Positions 27,001 to 33,742 of a DNA stretch of 39,094 bases are shown here, piece after piece; the stretch's first letter is position 1; the number at the start of each line of letters is the position of its first letter. The stretch comes from Verrucomicrobiota bacterium (GTDB taxonomy: Bacteria > Verrucomicrobiota > Verrucomicrobiia > Opitutales > Opitutaceae): the NCBI GenBank assembly GCA_030604905.1, contig JAUVVA010000023.1, positions 1 to 39,094 of the forward strand, given 5' to 3'. A program made the translations under genes and the position numbers. The notes beneath the pieces were generated by a model. The model searched no databases, was not told where the DNA came from, and saw only the letters and a program-made list of their open reading frames with translations.

Positions 27001-27249
27001 CGTGTAGGTGACGACGGCGGTGCGGCGCAGCTCCTTGGCGCCCTCTGGGTCGAGGGCCATGGCGGCGAGGCGCTCGGAGATGGCGGTGGTCTTGCCCGAG
27101 CCGGCGTTGGCGGAGACGGCAAAGTTGCGCCGCCATTCGAGCCGGAAACGCTCGCGGGCGGCGTGGTCGGCGACGGGGGCGTGGGCGGGCGCGGCGACGG
27201 TGGGCGCGGTGGACAAATCGGTGGGCGAGGCAGGCGAGGAGTTAGTCAT
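24001..27249 (-). CDS. addA: AddA-like UvrD/RecB-type helicase-nuclease
   Basis: A 1082-residue protein combining superfamily 1 helicase and RecB-type nuclease domains. Walker A NAGSGKTT with Lys53 lies after a 40-residue low-complexity N-terminus. THSFC-like FGTLHSFC, Walker B LDEAQDTDEAQ near residue 345, VGDGQQSIYSSR, FRAPRA and QTCHSAKGLEW correspond to helicase motifs Ia to V. The last 100 residues carry the nuclease site: GVMDLVLHDG, VWVLDWKTN and the YAPQLRAY motif. It would unwind and cut double-stranded breaks to load RecA. It overlaps the upstream addB-like gene by 8 bp. Codon usage is extremely GC-rich, with runs of Ala and Arg, and the long antisense open frames there are artefacts. 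Length is somewhat shorter than B. subtilis AddA. Confidence 0.9.
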   Translation of the reverse strand: MTNSSPASPTDLSTAPTVAAPAHAPVADHAARERFRLEWRRNFAVSANAGSGKTTAISERLAAMALDPEGAKELRRTAVVTYTLKAAEEIGARARERLLRRLEERGAGADLAPLEHLERAFFGTLHSFCLKLAREHGHEAGLDLAPEVLDARGADAAWEDFLSGDPLTLGSLTPASARWLFRLVRLEDVLDQARELEPGEARILRSRAPRGLPPRASETGLQEILALAEKGTGAKNIRKTKELAADWARRAAEPDSVEFLGLFKQAGTAAPAKVAANAWMAPLARWAAVAAGAAAGEIAERFAAWRRAAGVQTFSDQVAAARDLLRHPRTLAAARAAGWRIILDEAQDTDEAQFSILVELTRPADAQPGTWPGDGAPPLPGRFCMVGDGQQSIYSSRASVRTFQRHLEAFDGGAAGDRLDFEVTFRAPRAAVDLLNASLPAAFSAEREHNLGLPPADGADAPLLQVAYQALVAGPSNAPGAVARLPLAGIAGQPAKKRGDTFREEMRQIAAWLHDRTPAALGLADWGDLCVLVARNKWMDVAVEALEQAGLKVARQSKQQELGDQSAYAWLAGLATVCCEPDDDYEWFGVLREIFALGDSLLAREKLRRGRFEWESPEVHAEPLRAALEALRPLVQSVDDEAVQLDLWCERLIAATDLEAKARAADTSGATLRELERLRAEARAGAVEGLTPRAWAERLLQGRHGGRAESRSEPDAITVQTCHSAKGLEWPAVLVPGLWREISFDHGKGLQVLRDAAGEPVVYLRSDDVPEHTKESRARERRRELVRLLYVTLTRPRRLLLLPWDAAETAPHTQSFAALWGHPLASLPEFSAASADAAPAPATAPVGSPLAGDREQPSSHRPATAPATDPVPPPAPPLQPTARRLLPHQLAEHAEDAPRAARHESGDELLPSPRVGEDPIAYGLWWHETVEFIPWLRSEAEIDAHVQKRLAAAEQIGAGARARAEWELFRRGEAWRELRDARWTRLAELSVLAPLDDEGEAWMDGVMDLVLHDGEAREVWVLDWKTNRRRAAETEEAFLARLEAEYAPQLRAYGRALAAMFPACRVRRLLYATGLGRWVEVE

Positions 27250-30200
27250 CGTTGCCCTCCTCGGAGGTGGGGTCGGCGTCGGCGGCGCCGGCGAAGGTGC
27301 GGGCGTATTTGGCCTTCAGGTCGCGGGCGGGGATGGGGGTGCAGGCGAGGGGCCAGGTCCAGGGTTCGCGTCCGCCGTGGGGATTGCGGTCGGGGGTGAG
27401 GGCGCCGTAGCGGCCGGCGCGCATGGCCTCCATGAGGCGGGGGAGCGCGGCGAGGGCTTGGTCGAGCTCGGTGGAATCGAGCGGGGAGGCCTCGTCGGCG
27501 GTGAGTTTCCAGATGGTGGCGCGGGCGACGCCGAGGGAGCGCACGGCATCGAGGTAGAGCGCGAGTTGGAGGGACTCGGCGCGCTCGGCCATCTTTTGGG
27601 CGTCGAGGGCTTTTTCGGCGGCGCCGGATTTGTAGTCGTAAACGTGGACGATGGCGTCGTCCCAATGGGGGCGGTTGGAGCGGGCGACGTCGATGCGGCC
27701 GCGCACGGGGATCTCCCAGCCGGGCAGGGTGAGGCGGGCTTTTTCGGGGAGCCAGCACTCGACGCAGACGTAGTCGCCCTCGCCGGTGGCGTAGAAGCGG
27801 CGGAGGAGGGCGCGGGCGAGCGCCTCGAGGCGGCCTTGCTCGGCCTCCCAATACCACTGGCCGGCGGGGAAGGCGGCGCGCTCGCGGGCGAGGCCATCCT
27901 CGAGGAGGGCGCGGGCTTGGACCTCGAGTTTGAGCGGGCCCCACTCGCCGTCGCGCGCGCCGGGCGGGCGGACGGCGTCGGCGAGCAGACGGTGGGCGAT
28001 CTGGCCGCGGCGCAGGGCGAGCGCACGCTCGAGCGGCTCGCGGCGGGCGGGCTCGATGCGGAGCAGGCCGCGAAACCAGAGCACGGCGGGATCGGCCACG
28101 GCTTTTTCCAGCGTGCTCGGGGAGAGGGAGGCGGGGAGCGGGGCTGTTGCGGCGGCGGTGGAATCGGCGGAGTCGGCTGTAGTGGTGAGATCGATACAGA
28201 GAAAGTTTTCGTCGAAGGGTTTTTCGGGGTCGCGGCGGGCGGCGCGAACGGCGCGCCAAGCGTCGAGGGCGGGCGCGGGAGCGGGGGCGGAGGGAGCGGG
28301 CGCGGGAAGCTCGCGGGCGAGGCGCGCGAGGGCTTCCTGCGGGCGGCGTTCGCCGCGGGCCCAGAGGAGGCGTTCGAGGACGCTGTTGGGCGCGAGGGGG
28401 CGGTCGGGGTCGGCCTCGTCGGCGGCGGAGGCGGAGTAGGCGAGGCCGCCGGGGCGGCGGACGGAGGCGGCGAGGGCGGCGTAGCCGGCGCGTTCGAGGG
28501 CGGCGGCGTCCTCGCTGGTGAGGAGGGGGGCGGCACCGCGGCCGCCGCGGTTGAGGGCGAGGCGAGCGGCGTCGTCGAGCCAGGGGTTGGGGTCGCGGCG
28601 GCGGGGCCATTCGCCGGCGTTGGCTTGGGCGAGGAGCACGCGGCCCCAGGGGGCTCCCTCGGCGCGGCGGCGGGTGGTGAGGACGAGACGGGCGAAGCGG
28701 CCGGCGTGGGGCGCGGGCTCCTCGGCGGGGACGGTCTCGGGGAGGAAGGCGAGGAGCGTCTCGGCGAGGGCGTCGCGGGGCCAGAGGGTGGAGTCTTTTT
28801 TCGCGAAGGCATCGAGGGTGGCGAAGCCTTCGGGGAGGGTGAGGCCCCAAGCGGTGGCGACGGCGCGCAGGCGGGAGGCGGCGTCGGCGAGCGAGAGGCG
28901 CGGCTCCCAGGCGGGGAGGAGGGCGGAGGCGAGGCGGTGCAGATCGGCGCTGGCGGCGGAGCGTTTTTCGCGGGCTGAGAGCGGCGCGTCGGGGTCGCGC
29001 TCGGTGGCGGTGGCTGGCGCGGCGGCGGCGGGCGGCGGAGTGTCGAGCGCGACGGCGGCGGCGAGGCTGTGGTCGCAGGTGGTGTGGAAGCGTTCGTCGA
29101 TCTCGCGGCGGAAGGCGCCGTAGTCGGCGGAGAGCTCGGCGAGGTTGAGCGCGTGGAGGCGCGGCCAGAGGGCGAGGACTTCGTCGAGGCGGCCGCCCTT
29201 GGCCCAAAAGGCGATCACGCCGCGGAGGAGCTGCGTGTCCACGGGTGGCGCGGCGACGCGGCCCACGAGGTCGTGGTGCGGCAGGCCGAGGGCGCGCAGG
29301 CGCGCGCTGACGAGGCGGTGCAGCGGGCCGGGGCCGGGGAAGACGACCGCGATGTCGTCTTCGTCCGCGGCGTCTTCGGCGATCCAGCGGCGCACGCGGT
29401 CCACGATGAGCTCGGCCTCGGCGCGGCGGTGGGCGGCGAGGAGCAGCTCGGGCTCGATGGTGGCGTCGGGGGCGAGCGGAGCGGGCTCGGCGTCGGGCGC
29501 GAGCGGGAGGGCGGGGACGCCGAGGAATTTTTCCCAGCGGGTGACCCACGCTTCGTCGGGGCGCTCGGTGATCTCGCCGGCGGAGTCGGCCTCGGCGGCG
29601 CCGCGCAGGGCGGGCGCGGGCAGGACGACGGTGGCGCGGGCGGCGCGGCGGAGGAGCGCGGCGACGTTGAAAAACTCGTTGGCGTTTTCCGGGCCGAGGC
29701 CGAGCACGAGGACGTCGTCGGCGAGCGGGGCGGTGCCGGGCGGGAGCGGCTCGGTGGCGGCGGCGATGGCCTGGGCGGGGCCGTGGGCGTGGCCGAGTGC
29801 TTCGGTCCAGCGGCGGAGCTCGGCGCCGAGGATGGCGAGTTCGCGGCGGGGCGCGGCGGCGGCGGGATCGAAGCCGGCCTGGGCGAGGTCGTCGAGGGCT
29901 TGGAGGGCGCGCTCGGGGTCGCTGCGGAGGCTGCGCCAGACGGCGAGCGCGTCGTCATCGGCCCCGGCGGCGCGGCCGTCCTCGAGGCGGGCGGCGATGA
30001 TGCCGCGCAGGCCGAGGAGGAGAAACTCCTTGCCGAGGACGGGGCGCTCGGGGGCGAGGAGGGGCAGCCATTTGCGGCGGGCGAGGCCGGGCGTGATGAA
30101 CTCGACGCCGAGGAGGGGCAGGCGGGCGCGAACGCAGCGTTGTTTCCAGACGAGGGCCTGGCCGCGGGTTGGCACGACGACGAGGCGGCGCGAGAGGGAG

Positions 30201-30295
30201 CCGCGGCCGCGCTCGAGCCAGGGGCGGGCGGCGAGTTGCCAGGCCGTCTCGGCGTCCGGAGCGAGAAGGAGTTGCGGAGTGGCGGGCTCGGGCAT
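27242..30295 (-). CDS. addB: AddB-like nuclease subunit, iron-sulfur and ATP sites missing
   Basis: A 1017-residue partner of the AddA-like protein. The C-terminal RecB-family nuclease is intact: GRIDVARSN, VHVYDYKSGA and SLQLALYLDAV give the Asp, Asp-x-Lys and Gln-x-x-x-Tyr motifs. An SPSTLEKAVADPAVLW segment occupies the place where typical AddB has a Cys-Pro pair, and no C-terminal Cys cluster is present, so the 4Fe-4S site is absent. The N-terminus (LLLAPDAETAWQLAARPW) has no Walker A lysine motif, so the helicase half is probably a scaffold that recognises DNA. The ATG at 30295 is chosen over an upstream GTG-type start at 30337. Pairing with the downstream gene is by 8-bp overlap. Confidence 0.8.
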   Translation of the reverse strand: MPEPATPQLLLAPDAETAWQLAARPWLERGRGSLSRRLVVVPTRGQALVWKQRCVRARLPLLGVEFITPGLARRKWLPLLAPERPVLGKEFLLLGLRGIIAARLEDGRAAGADDDALAVWRSLRSDPERALQALDDLAQAGFDPAAAAPRRELAILGAELRRWTEALGHAHGPAQAIAAATEPLPPGTAPLADDVLVLGLGPENANEFFNVAALLRRAARATVVLPAPALRGAAEADSAGEITERPDEAWVTRWEKFLGVPALPLAPDAEPAPLAPDATIEPELLLAAHRRAEAELIVDRVRRWIAEDAADEDDIAVVFPGPGPLHRLVSARLRALGLPHHDLVGRVAAPPVDTQLLRGVIAFWAKGGRLDEVLALWPRLHALNLAELSADYGAFRREIDERFHTTCDHSLAAAVALDTPPPAAAAPATATERDPDAPLSAREKRSAASADLHRLASALLPAWEPRLSLADAASRLRAVATAWGLTLPEGFATLDAFAKKDSTLWPRDALAETLLAFLPETVPAEEPAPHAGRFARLVLTTRRRAEGAPWGRVLLAQANAGEWPRRRDPNPWLDDAARLALNRGGRGAAPLLTSEDAAALERAGYAALAASVRRPGGLAYSASAADEADPDRPLAPNSVLERLLWARGERRPQEALARLARELPAPAPSAPAPAPALDAWRAVRAARRDPEKPFDENFLCIDLTTTADSADSTAAATAPLPASLSPSTLEKAVADPAVLWFRGLLRIEPARREPLERALALRRGQIAHRLLADAVRPPGARDGEWGPLKLEVQARALLEDGLARERAAFPAGQWYWEAEQGRLEALARALLRRFYATGEGDYVCVECWLPEKARLTLPGWEIPVRGRIDVARSNRPHWDDAIVHVYDYKSGAAEKALDAQKMAERAESLQLALYLDAVRSLGVARATIWKLTADEASPLDSTELDQALAALPRLMEAMRAGRYGALTPDRNPHGGREPWTWPLACTPIPARDLKAKYARTFAGAADADPTSEEGNDD

Positions 30296-30390
30296 TGCGC
30301 GGGCCGTGAGGACTAGCGGGCGTGGGCGCGGGGACAAGCGCGGCGTGGCGGAGGGGTGGGGCGGAGGAGCCGGGCGGGCGGGGCAAAAAC

Positions 30391-30427
30391 GAAAAAGCCC
30401 CGCGTCGCCGGGAGGGCGAACGCGGGG
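30391..30427 (-). terminator. Rho-independent terminator of rpsT
   Basis: On the minus strand CCCCGCG (from 30427) starts a GC-rich stem that closes with CGCGGGG, the arms continuing inward as CGCC/GGCG with one bulged T, and is followed by a CTTTTTC run (30397-30391). It ends 42 bp after the rpsT stop and lies before the addB-like gene, separating the two transcription units. Confidence 0.85.
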
Positions 30428-30468
30428 TGGGGGAGAGCGGACGGCGCGGCGCGGAGCCGCGGGGGCGC

Positions 30469-30729
30469 TTACTTGGCGAAGACGACCTTGGAGGTCTGGG
30501 CCTTGGCGCGGGAGGCGGCGTTCTTGTGGACGACGCCAGACTTGGTGGCCTTGTCCATCGCGGAGGCGTAGGCCTTGGCGGCGGTCTTGGCGGCCTCCTT
30601 GTCCTCGCCCTTGGCGGCGGCGAGGAACTTCTTGTGGAGGGTCTTCAGGCGGGTCTTGGTCGCCTTGTTGCGGGCGGTGAGACGGGTGGTCTTACGGGCG
30701 GCCTTGATGGCGGATTTGGTGTTGGCCAT
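30469..30729 (-). CDS. rpsT: 30S ribosomal protein S20
   Basis: An 86-residue, strongly basic protein of the normal S20 length. MANTKSAIKAARKTTRLTARNKATKTRLKT is the expected N-terminal helix, and the remainder (KKFLAAAKGEDKEAAKTAAKAYASAMDKATKSGVVHKNAASRAKAQ) has the typical second and third helices ending GVVHKNAASRAKA, the family signature. It binds 16S rRNA in the small subunit. A single-gene transcription unit: the ATG at 30729 is preceded by a purine-rich GAG stretch and the gene ends with its own terminator. It is divergent from the histidine kinase across 174 bp. Confidence 0.97.
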   Translation of the reverse strand: MANTKSAIKAARKTTRLTARNKATKTRLKTLHKKFLAAAKGEDKEAAKTAAKAYASAMDKATKSGVVHKNAASRAKAQTSKVVFAK

Positions 30730-30790
30730 GGTGAGAGGGAGACAGGGTTTGCTTTTGGAAAACGGTCAGAAGCGCAAAGGCGGCGGCGGG

Positions 30791-30796
30791 CGTCAA
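30791..30796 (-). promoter_or_regulatory. Possible -35 box of rpsT
   Basis: TTGACG read on the minus strand, 62 bp before the rpsT ATG. The region 17-18 bp downstream (GCTTCT) is a poor -10, so this is a weak promoter call based on one box only. Confidence 0.25.
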
Positions 30797-30852
30797 GGGC
30801 GCATTTGGCGGGAAGACTTGTTTAAGATTGGCAAAAAACCCGCGGCTCGTGT

Positions 30853-30892
30853 GTATCGCCGCGCGCCCGCCGTCCGCGGCGGGCGTATCGCC
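30853..30892 (+). promoter_or_regulatory. Hairpin between direct repeats before the kinase gene
   Basis: A perfect 9-bp stem, CGCCCGCCG (30864-30872) with CGGCGGGCG (30877-30885), has a TCCG loop. It is framed by two identical octamers GTATCGCC at 30853-30860 and 30885-30892, and ends 11 bp before the histidine kinase ATG. It could be an operator or a 5' leader structure. Nothing ties it to a known factor. Confidence 0.5.
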
Positions 30893-30903
30893 CTCTTCAC
30901 GCA

Positions 30904-32598
30904 ATGAGCATCAAACTGCGCCTCGCCCTCTTGCTGGGTTTGTTGCTGCTCTTGTTTCTGTTTTCGTTGGTGGCGCTCCGCACCTTGGAACGGCGGCAGA
31001 TCGCGGAGGCGGTGGAGGCGGCGCGGAGGGATGACGCGCAACTGGTGGAGAACTGGATCGAGCTGCGGGCCTCGTCGCTGCGGCGATTTATCGAGGATGC
31101 GGTGGAGTGGCCGGCCTTGGCGGCCTTCGCCGCGGATCCGGCGGCGCGGGCGGAGTGGGCGCGGCAGGAGCTCGATCCGGCGCTGGCGAACTACGGGGTG
31201 GAGCTGCTCTGGCTGGCGGCCGCGGACGGGCGGCTCCTGCACCGGGTGGGGCGGCCGGATTTGCCGGAGCTGCCGCTGCCCCTGCCGGAGGGTAGGCTGG
31301 GGGACCTGGCCGCCGACGAAACGGGGGCGCGGGCGTTTTTCCATTCGGTGGCGGAGGGCTTGCTGGAAGTGCGGAGCACGCGCTTGGCGGCGCCGGGGGC
31401 GCCCTGGCTTTTCGTGGCCCGGCTGTGGGATGGAGCCTATCTCGCGAGTCTTGGCGACCTGACCGAAAGCGAGGCGAGCCTGGCGCCGGCTTCGGCTGCG
31501 GGGGTCTCGGTGGCGCTGCATGAGAGCTTCGCGAATCCGGGGCCCAGCGCGGCGCCGATCGTCGTGCAGCGCGCTCTGCCCGGCTGGGGCGGTGAGACGG
31601 TGCGGACCTTGCGCCTGTTCAAGAGCGCTCCGGACATCTCGTTCCGTGTGGAGGCGGACCGGCTGAAGACGCGGGTCTTCCTGCTCTTTGGTCTCTGTTT
31701 GATCGCGGCGCTGGCGGTGAGTCTGCATCAGTGGGTGCTGCGTCCGCTGGGGTGGATCACCGACAGCCTCTCGCGGCACGACACGGCGCCGATCCAGCCG
31801 CTGTTGTCGGCGCGAAACGAGCTGACGCGGGTGGCCCGCTTGATCGTGACCTCCTTTGAGCACCGGGAGCATCTGCGGCGCGAGGTGGCCGAGCGGCGGC
31901 ACGCCGAGGCGGAGTTGCAGCGCACGCTGGAGGAGCGCGCGCGGCTGGGGCGCGATCTACATGACGGACTCATCCAATCGCTCTATGCGGCCGGGATGGG
32001 ACTGGCGGCGGCGCGCAAGCGCGTGGCGGACGATCCGGCGGCGGCGGAGCGTCATCTGGCGCAGGTGGCCTCGGTGTTGAACGACTCGATCCGCGAGGTC
32101 CGGGACTTCATCACGGGGCTGGAGCCGGAGCCGGGCGACGAGGGCGCCTTCACTCCGACGGTGAATCGGCTCTTCGCCACGATGAACGCCGACGGCGCCG
32201 CGCGGGTGGAGCTGGCGCTCGACGAGGAGGTGGCGGCGCGGTTCCCGACGCGGCTGCGCACGGAGTTGCTGCTTTTGTTGCGGGAGGCCTTCAGCAACGC
32301 GCTTCGGCATGGGCGCGCGGGGCGGGTGCGGGTCTCGCTCGGTGCGGTGCAGGGACAGGCGCATCTGGCCCGGCTGGGCGTCGTGGACGACGGGGTGGGC
32401 TTTGATCCCGCCACCGTGCGCCGCGGGCGGGGCTTGGACAATCTCTTCGCCCGCGCCGCGACCCACGGGGCGCAGGCGCGGCTGGATTCGCGTCCCGGTG
32501 AAGGCACCCGACTGGAGTTTGATTTCCCGCTGCCCACCATGGAGGACGAAGACGAAGAGGCCGAGCCCGCCCCGGGGGCGTCGGTTCACCCGGCCTAG
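30904..32598 (+). CDS. Sensor histidine kinase, NarX/DesK type
   Basis: A 564-residue membrane sensor. TM1 is at about residues 8-25, an extracytoplasmic sensing region follows to about 257 (CHASE4-like in length, but not certain), and TM2 is at about 258-279. The cytosolic HisKA_3 dimerisation helix ARLGRDLHDGLIQSLYAAGM carries His353, the phospho-acceptor. The HATPase_c part shows the N-box LREAFSNALRHGRA, VDDGVGFDP and GRGLDNLFARA. This is the kinase class that signals to NarL-type regulators. The nearest such regulator gene in the window begins at 38208, beyond two pseudopilin operons. The protein ends in an acidic DEDEEAEPAP tail. The signal is unknown. Confidence 0.92.
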   Translation: MSIKLRLALLLGLLLLLFLFSLVALRTLERRQIAEAVEAARRDDAQLVENWIELRASSLRRFIEDAVEWPALAAFAADPAARAEWARQELDPALANYGVELLWLAAADGRLLHRVGRPDLPELPLPLPEGRLGDLAADETGARAFFHSVAEGLLEVRSTRLAAPGAPWLFVARLWDGAYLASLGDLTESEASLAPASAAGVSVALHESFANPGPSAAPIVVQRALPGWGGETVRTLRLFKSAPDISFRVEADRLKTRVFLLFGLCLIAALAVSLHQWVLRPLGWITDSLSRHDTAPIQPLLSARNELTRVARLIVTSFEHREHLRREVAERRHAEAELQRTLEERARLGRDLHDGLIQSLYAAGMGLAAARKRVADDPAAAERHLAQVASVLNDSIREVRDFITGLEPEPGDEGAFTPTVNRLFATMNADGAARVELALDEEVAARFPTRLRTELLLLLREAFSNALRHGRAGRVRVSLGAVQGQAHLARLGVVDDGVGFDPATVRRGRGLDNLFARAATHGAQARLDSRPGEGTRLEFDFPLPTMEDEDEEAEPAPGASVHPA

Positions 32599-32643
32599 GG
32601 TCGACTCCGCTATTTCCCTTACTCGACGAATCCGCTTTTTTTC

Positions 32644-32656
32644 CCTAGTCCCTAGG
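32644..32656 (+). promoter_or_regulatory. Short palindrome before the first pilV-like gene
   Basis: CCTAG and CTAGG flank a TCC centre, ending 7 bp before the ATG at 32664. It could be a repressor-type site or a small RNA hairpin. This operon's upstream region lacks the GGGCCTGAAAA box seen before the second operon, although a CCCTTA at 32616 is shared. Confidence 0.25.
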
Positions 32657-32663
32657 TCCGTTT

Positions 32664-33125
32664 ATGCCGGTAGGCCCCGCCAAGTTATTTTGTTTTTCTG
32701 CACGCCGTGGGCGGAGGCGGGCGGGGTTTTCCTTGGTGGAGGTGATGGTGGCTTCCTGCGTGCTGATGTTGGGCATCAGCGGAGCGCTGGTGACCCTGCA
32801 GCGCAGTCTGAGCTCGATCGCGCAAGCCCGGCAACTCGACGCGGCGTCGCAGCTCATGCAGACGGAGCTGGAGCGGCTGCGCCTGCTCAACTGGAGCCAG
32901 CTCGAAGAATTGCAGCGCTCGGGCGACCGGGTGGTGCCGACGCCGCCCGGGGGGGACTTCGCCCGGTTCACCTGCGAGCGTCAGATCCGCGATATTCGCG
33001 ACGGGATGAAGGAGATCACGCTGGTCGCCAACTGGGGCGGCCTGGACGGGCGCTCCCACACGGCCCGTCTTGTCACTCGTTACAGCCGCAGCGGCCTCAA
33101 TGACTACTTCTACACCACGCGCTGA
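32664..33125 (+). CDS. PilV-like pseudopilin, operon 1
   Basis: A 153-residue class III signal protein. A 21-residue Arg-rich leader (MPVGPAKLFCFSARRGRRRAG) ends in Gly and is followed by FSLVEVMVASCVLMLGISGALV, with Glu at mature position 5, the prepilin peptidase and methylation pattern. The body has the PilV arrangement, QLMQTELERLRLL, and ends TRYSRSGLNDYFYTTR, closely matching the end of the second PilV-like protein. Minor pilins of this kind prime pilus assembly and sit at the tip complex. The PilW-like gene follows with a 26-bp overlap. Gene 65 bp after the kinase stop, probably the same direction of transcription but not necessarily the same transcript. Confidence 0.85.
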   Translation: MPVGPAKLFCFSARRGRRRAGFSLVEVMVASCVLMLGISGALVTLQRSLSSIAQARQLDAASQLMQTELERLRLLNWSQLEELQRSGDRVVPTPPGGDFARFTCERQIRDIRDGMKEITLVANWGGLDGRSHTARLVTRYSRSGLNDYFYTTR

Positions 33126-33732
33126 TCGCGGCCCTCGTGCCGTTCGCCGAACCGCGCTCCCCGGGCGCGGGCGGAGGGGGGGCGCGCGCGCATCGGGCTT
33201 CACGCTCACCGAGGTCATCATCGCGGCGAGCCTGTCGACCTTCGTGCTCGCCGGGATCCTGTCGACTTTCCTGCTGGTCGGACGGGCGGGCTTCAACGCC
33301 TCCGCCTATTCGGAGATGAACGCGAAACTGCGGCACGCGGTGGAGCGCTTTCATCAGGACGTGCGCATGGCTCAGGATGTGCGCTGGCAGGACGAGCGTC
33401 GGCTCACGCTGCTTTTGCCCGGTGGCGAGGGCTCCGCGGTGACCTACTTCTTCGAGCCCGGGGCCGATCCTGCGGGGCCAGGGCGCTTCCTCAGGCGGGT
33501 GGGCGAGGCCAAGGCGGAGGTCCTGGTCGATAGCGTGGCGCCGGACTTTTCCTTCCGTCGTTTTCGCCTGCCTGATCTTTCGGGGGAGGAGCGCGCGGCC
33601 GTGAATGACCTCGAGACGATGCAGCTCGAGGTGCGGCTGCGCGCCGTGCGGACCTCCGCGACCAATCCCTCCGCCAGCCAGCTTGCCACCTCGGCGCGCT
33701 GTGTGCTCCGCAACAAAAACAGCGGCACCTAG
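33100..33732 (+). CDS. PilW-like pseudopilin, operon 1
   Basis: A 210-residue pseudopilin. The 33-residue leader is long, Arg-rich and largely encoded inside or next to the overlap with the preceding gene, then Gly precedes FTLTEVIIAASLSTFVLAGILSTFLLVGRAG, with Glu at mature position 5. The helix is followed by AKLRHAVERFHQDVRMAQDVRW, the usual PilW/PilJ-like pattern (DVRMA), and beta strands ending TSARCVLRNKNSGT. The ATG at 33100 is preferred to a TTG at 33070. It precedes the PilX-like gene by 10 bp. Confidence 0.83.
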   Translation: MTTSTPRADRGPRAVRRTALPGRGRRGGARASGFTLTEVIIAASLSTFVLAGILSTFLLVGRAGFNASAYSEMNAKLRHAVERFHQDVRMAQDVRWQDERRLTLLLPGGEGSAVTYFFEPGADPAGPGRFLRRVGEAKAEVLVDSVAPDFSFRRFRLPDLSGEERAAVNDLETMQLEVRLRAVRTSATNPSASQLATSARCVLRNKNSGT

Positions 33733-33742
33733 AACTCGGCCC

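Noticed and set aside
24214-27399. A 1061-codon open frame on the plus strand across addA, plus a 656-codon one at 27008-28978
   Set aside because: They are antisense to addA and addB, which have clear motifs, and their proteins are Gly/Ala/Glu-rich without recognisable domains. GC-rich third positions keep the opposite strand open.
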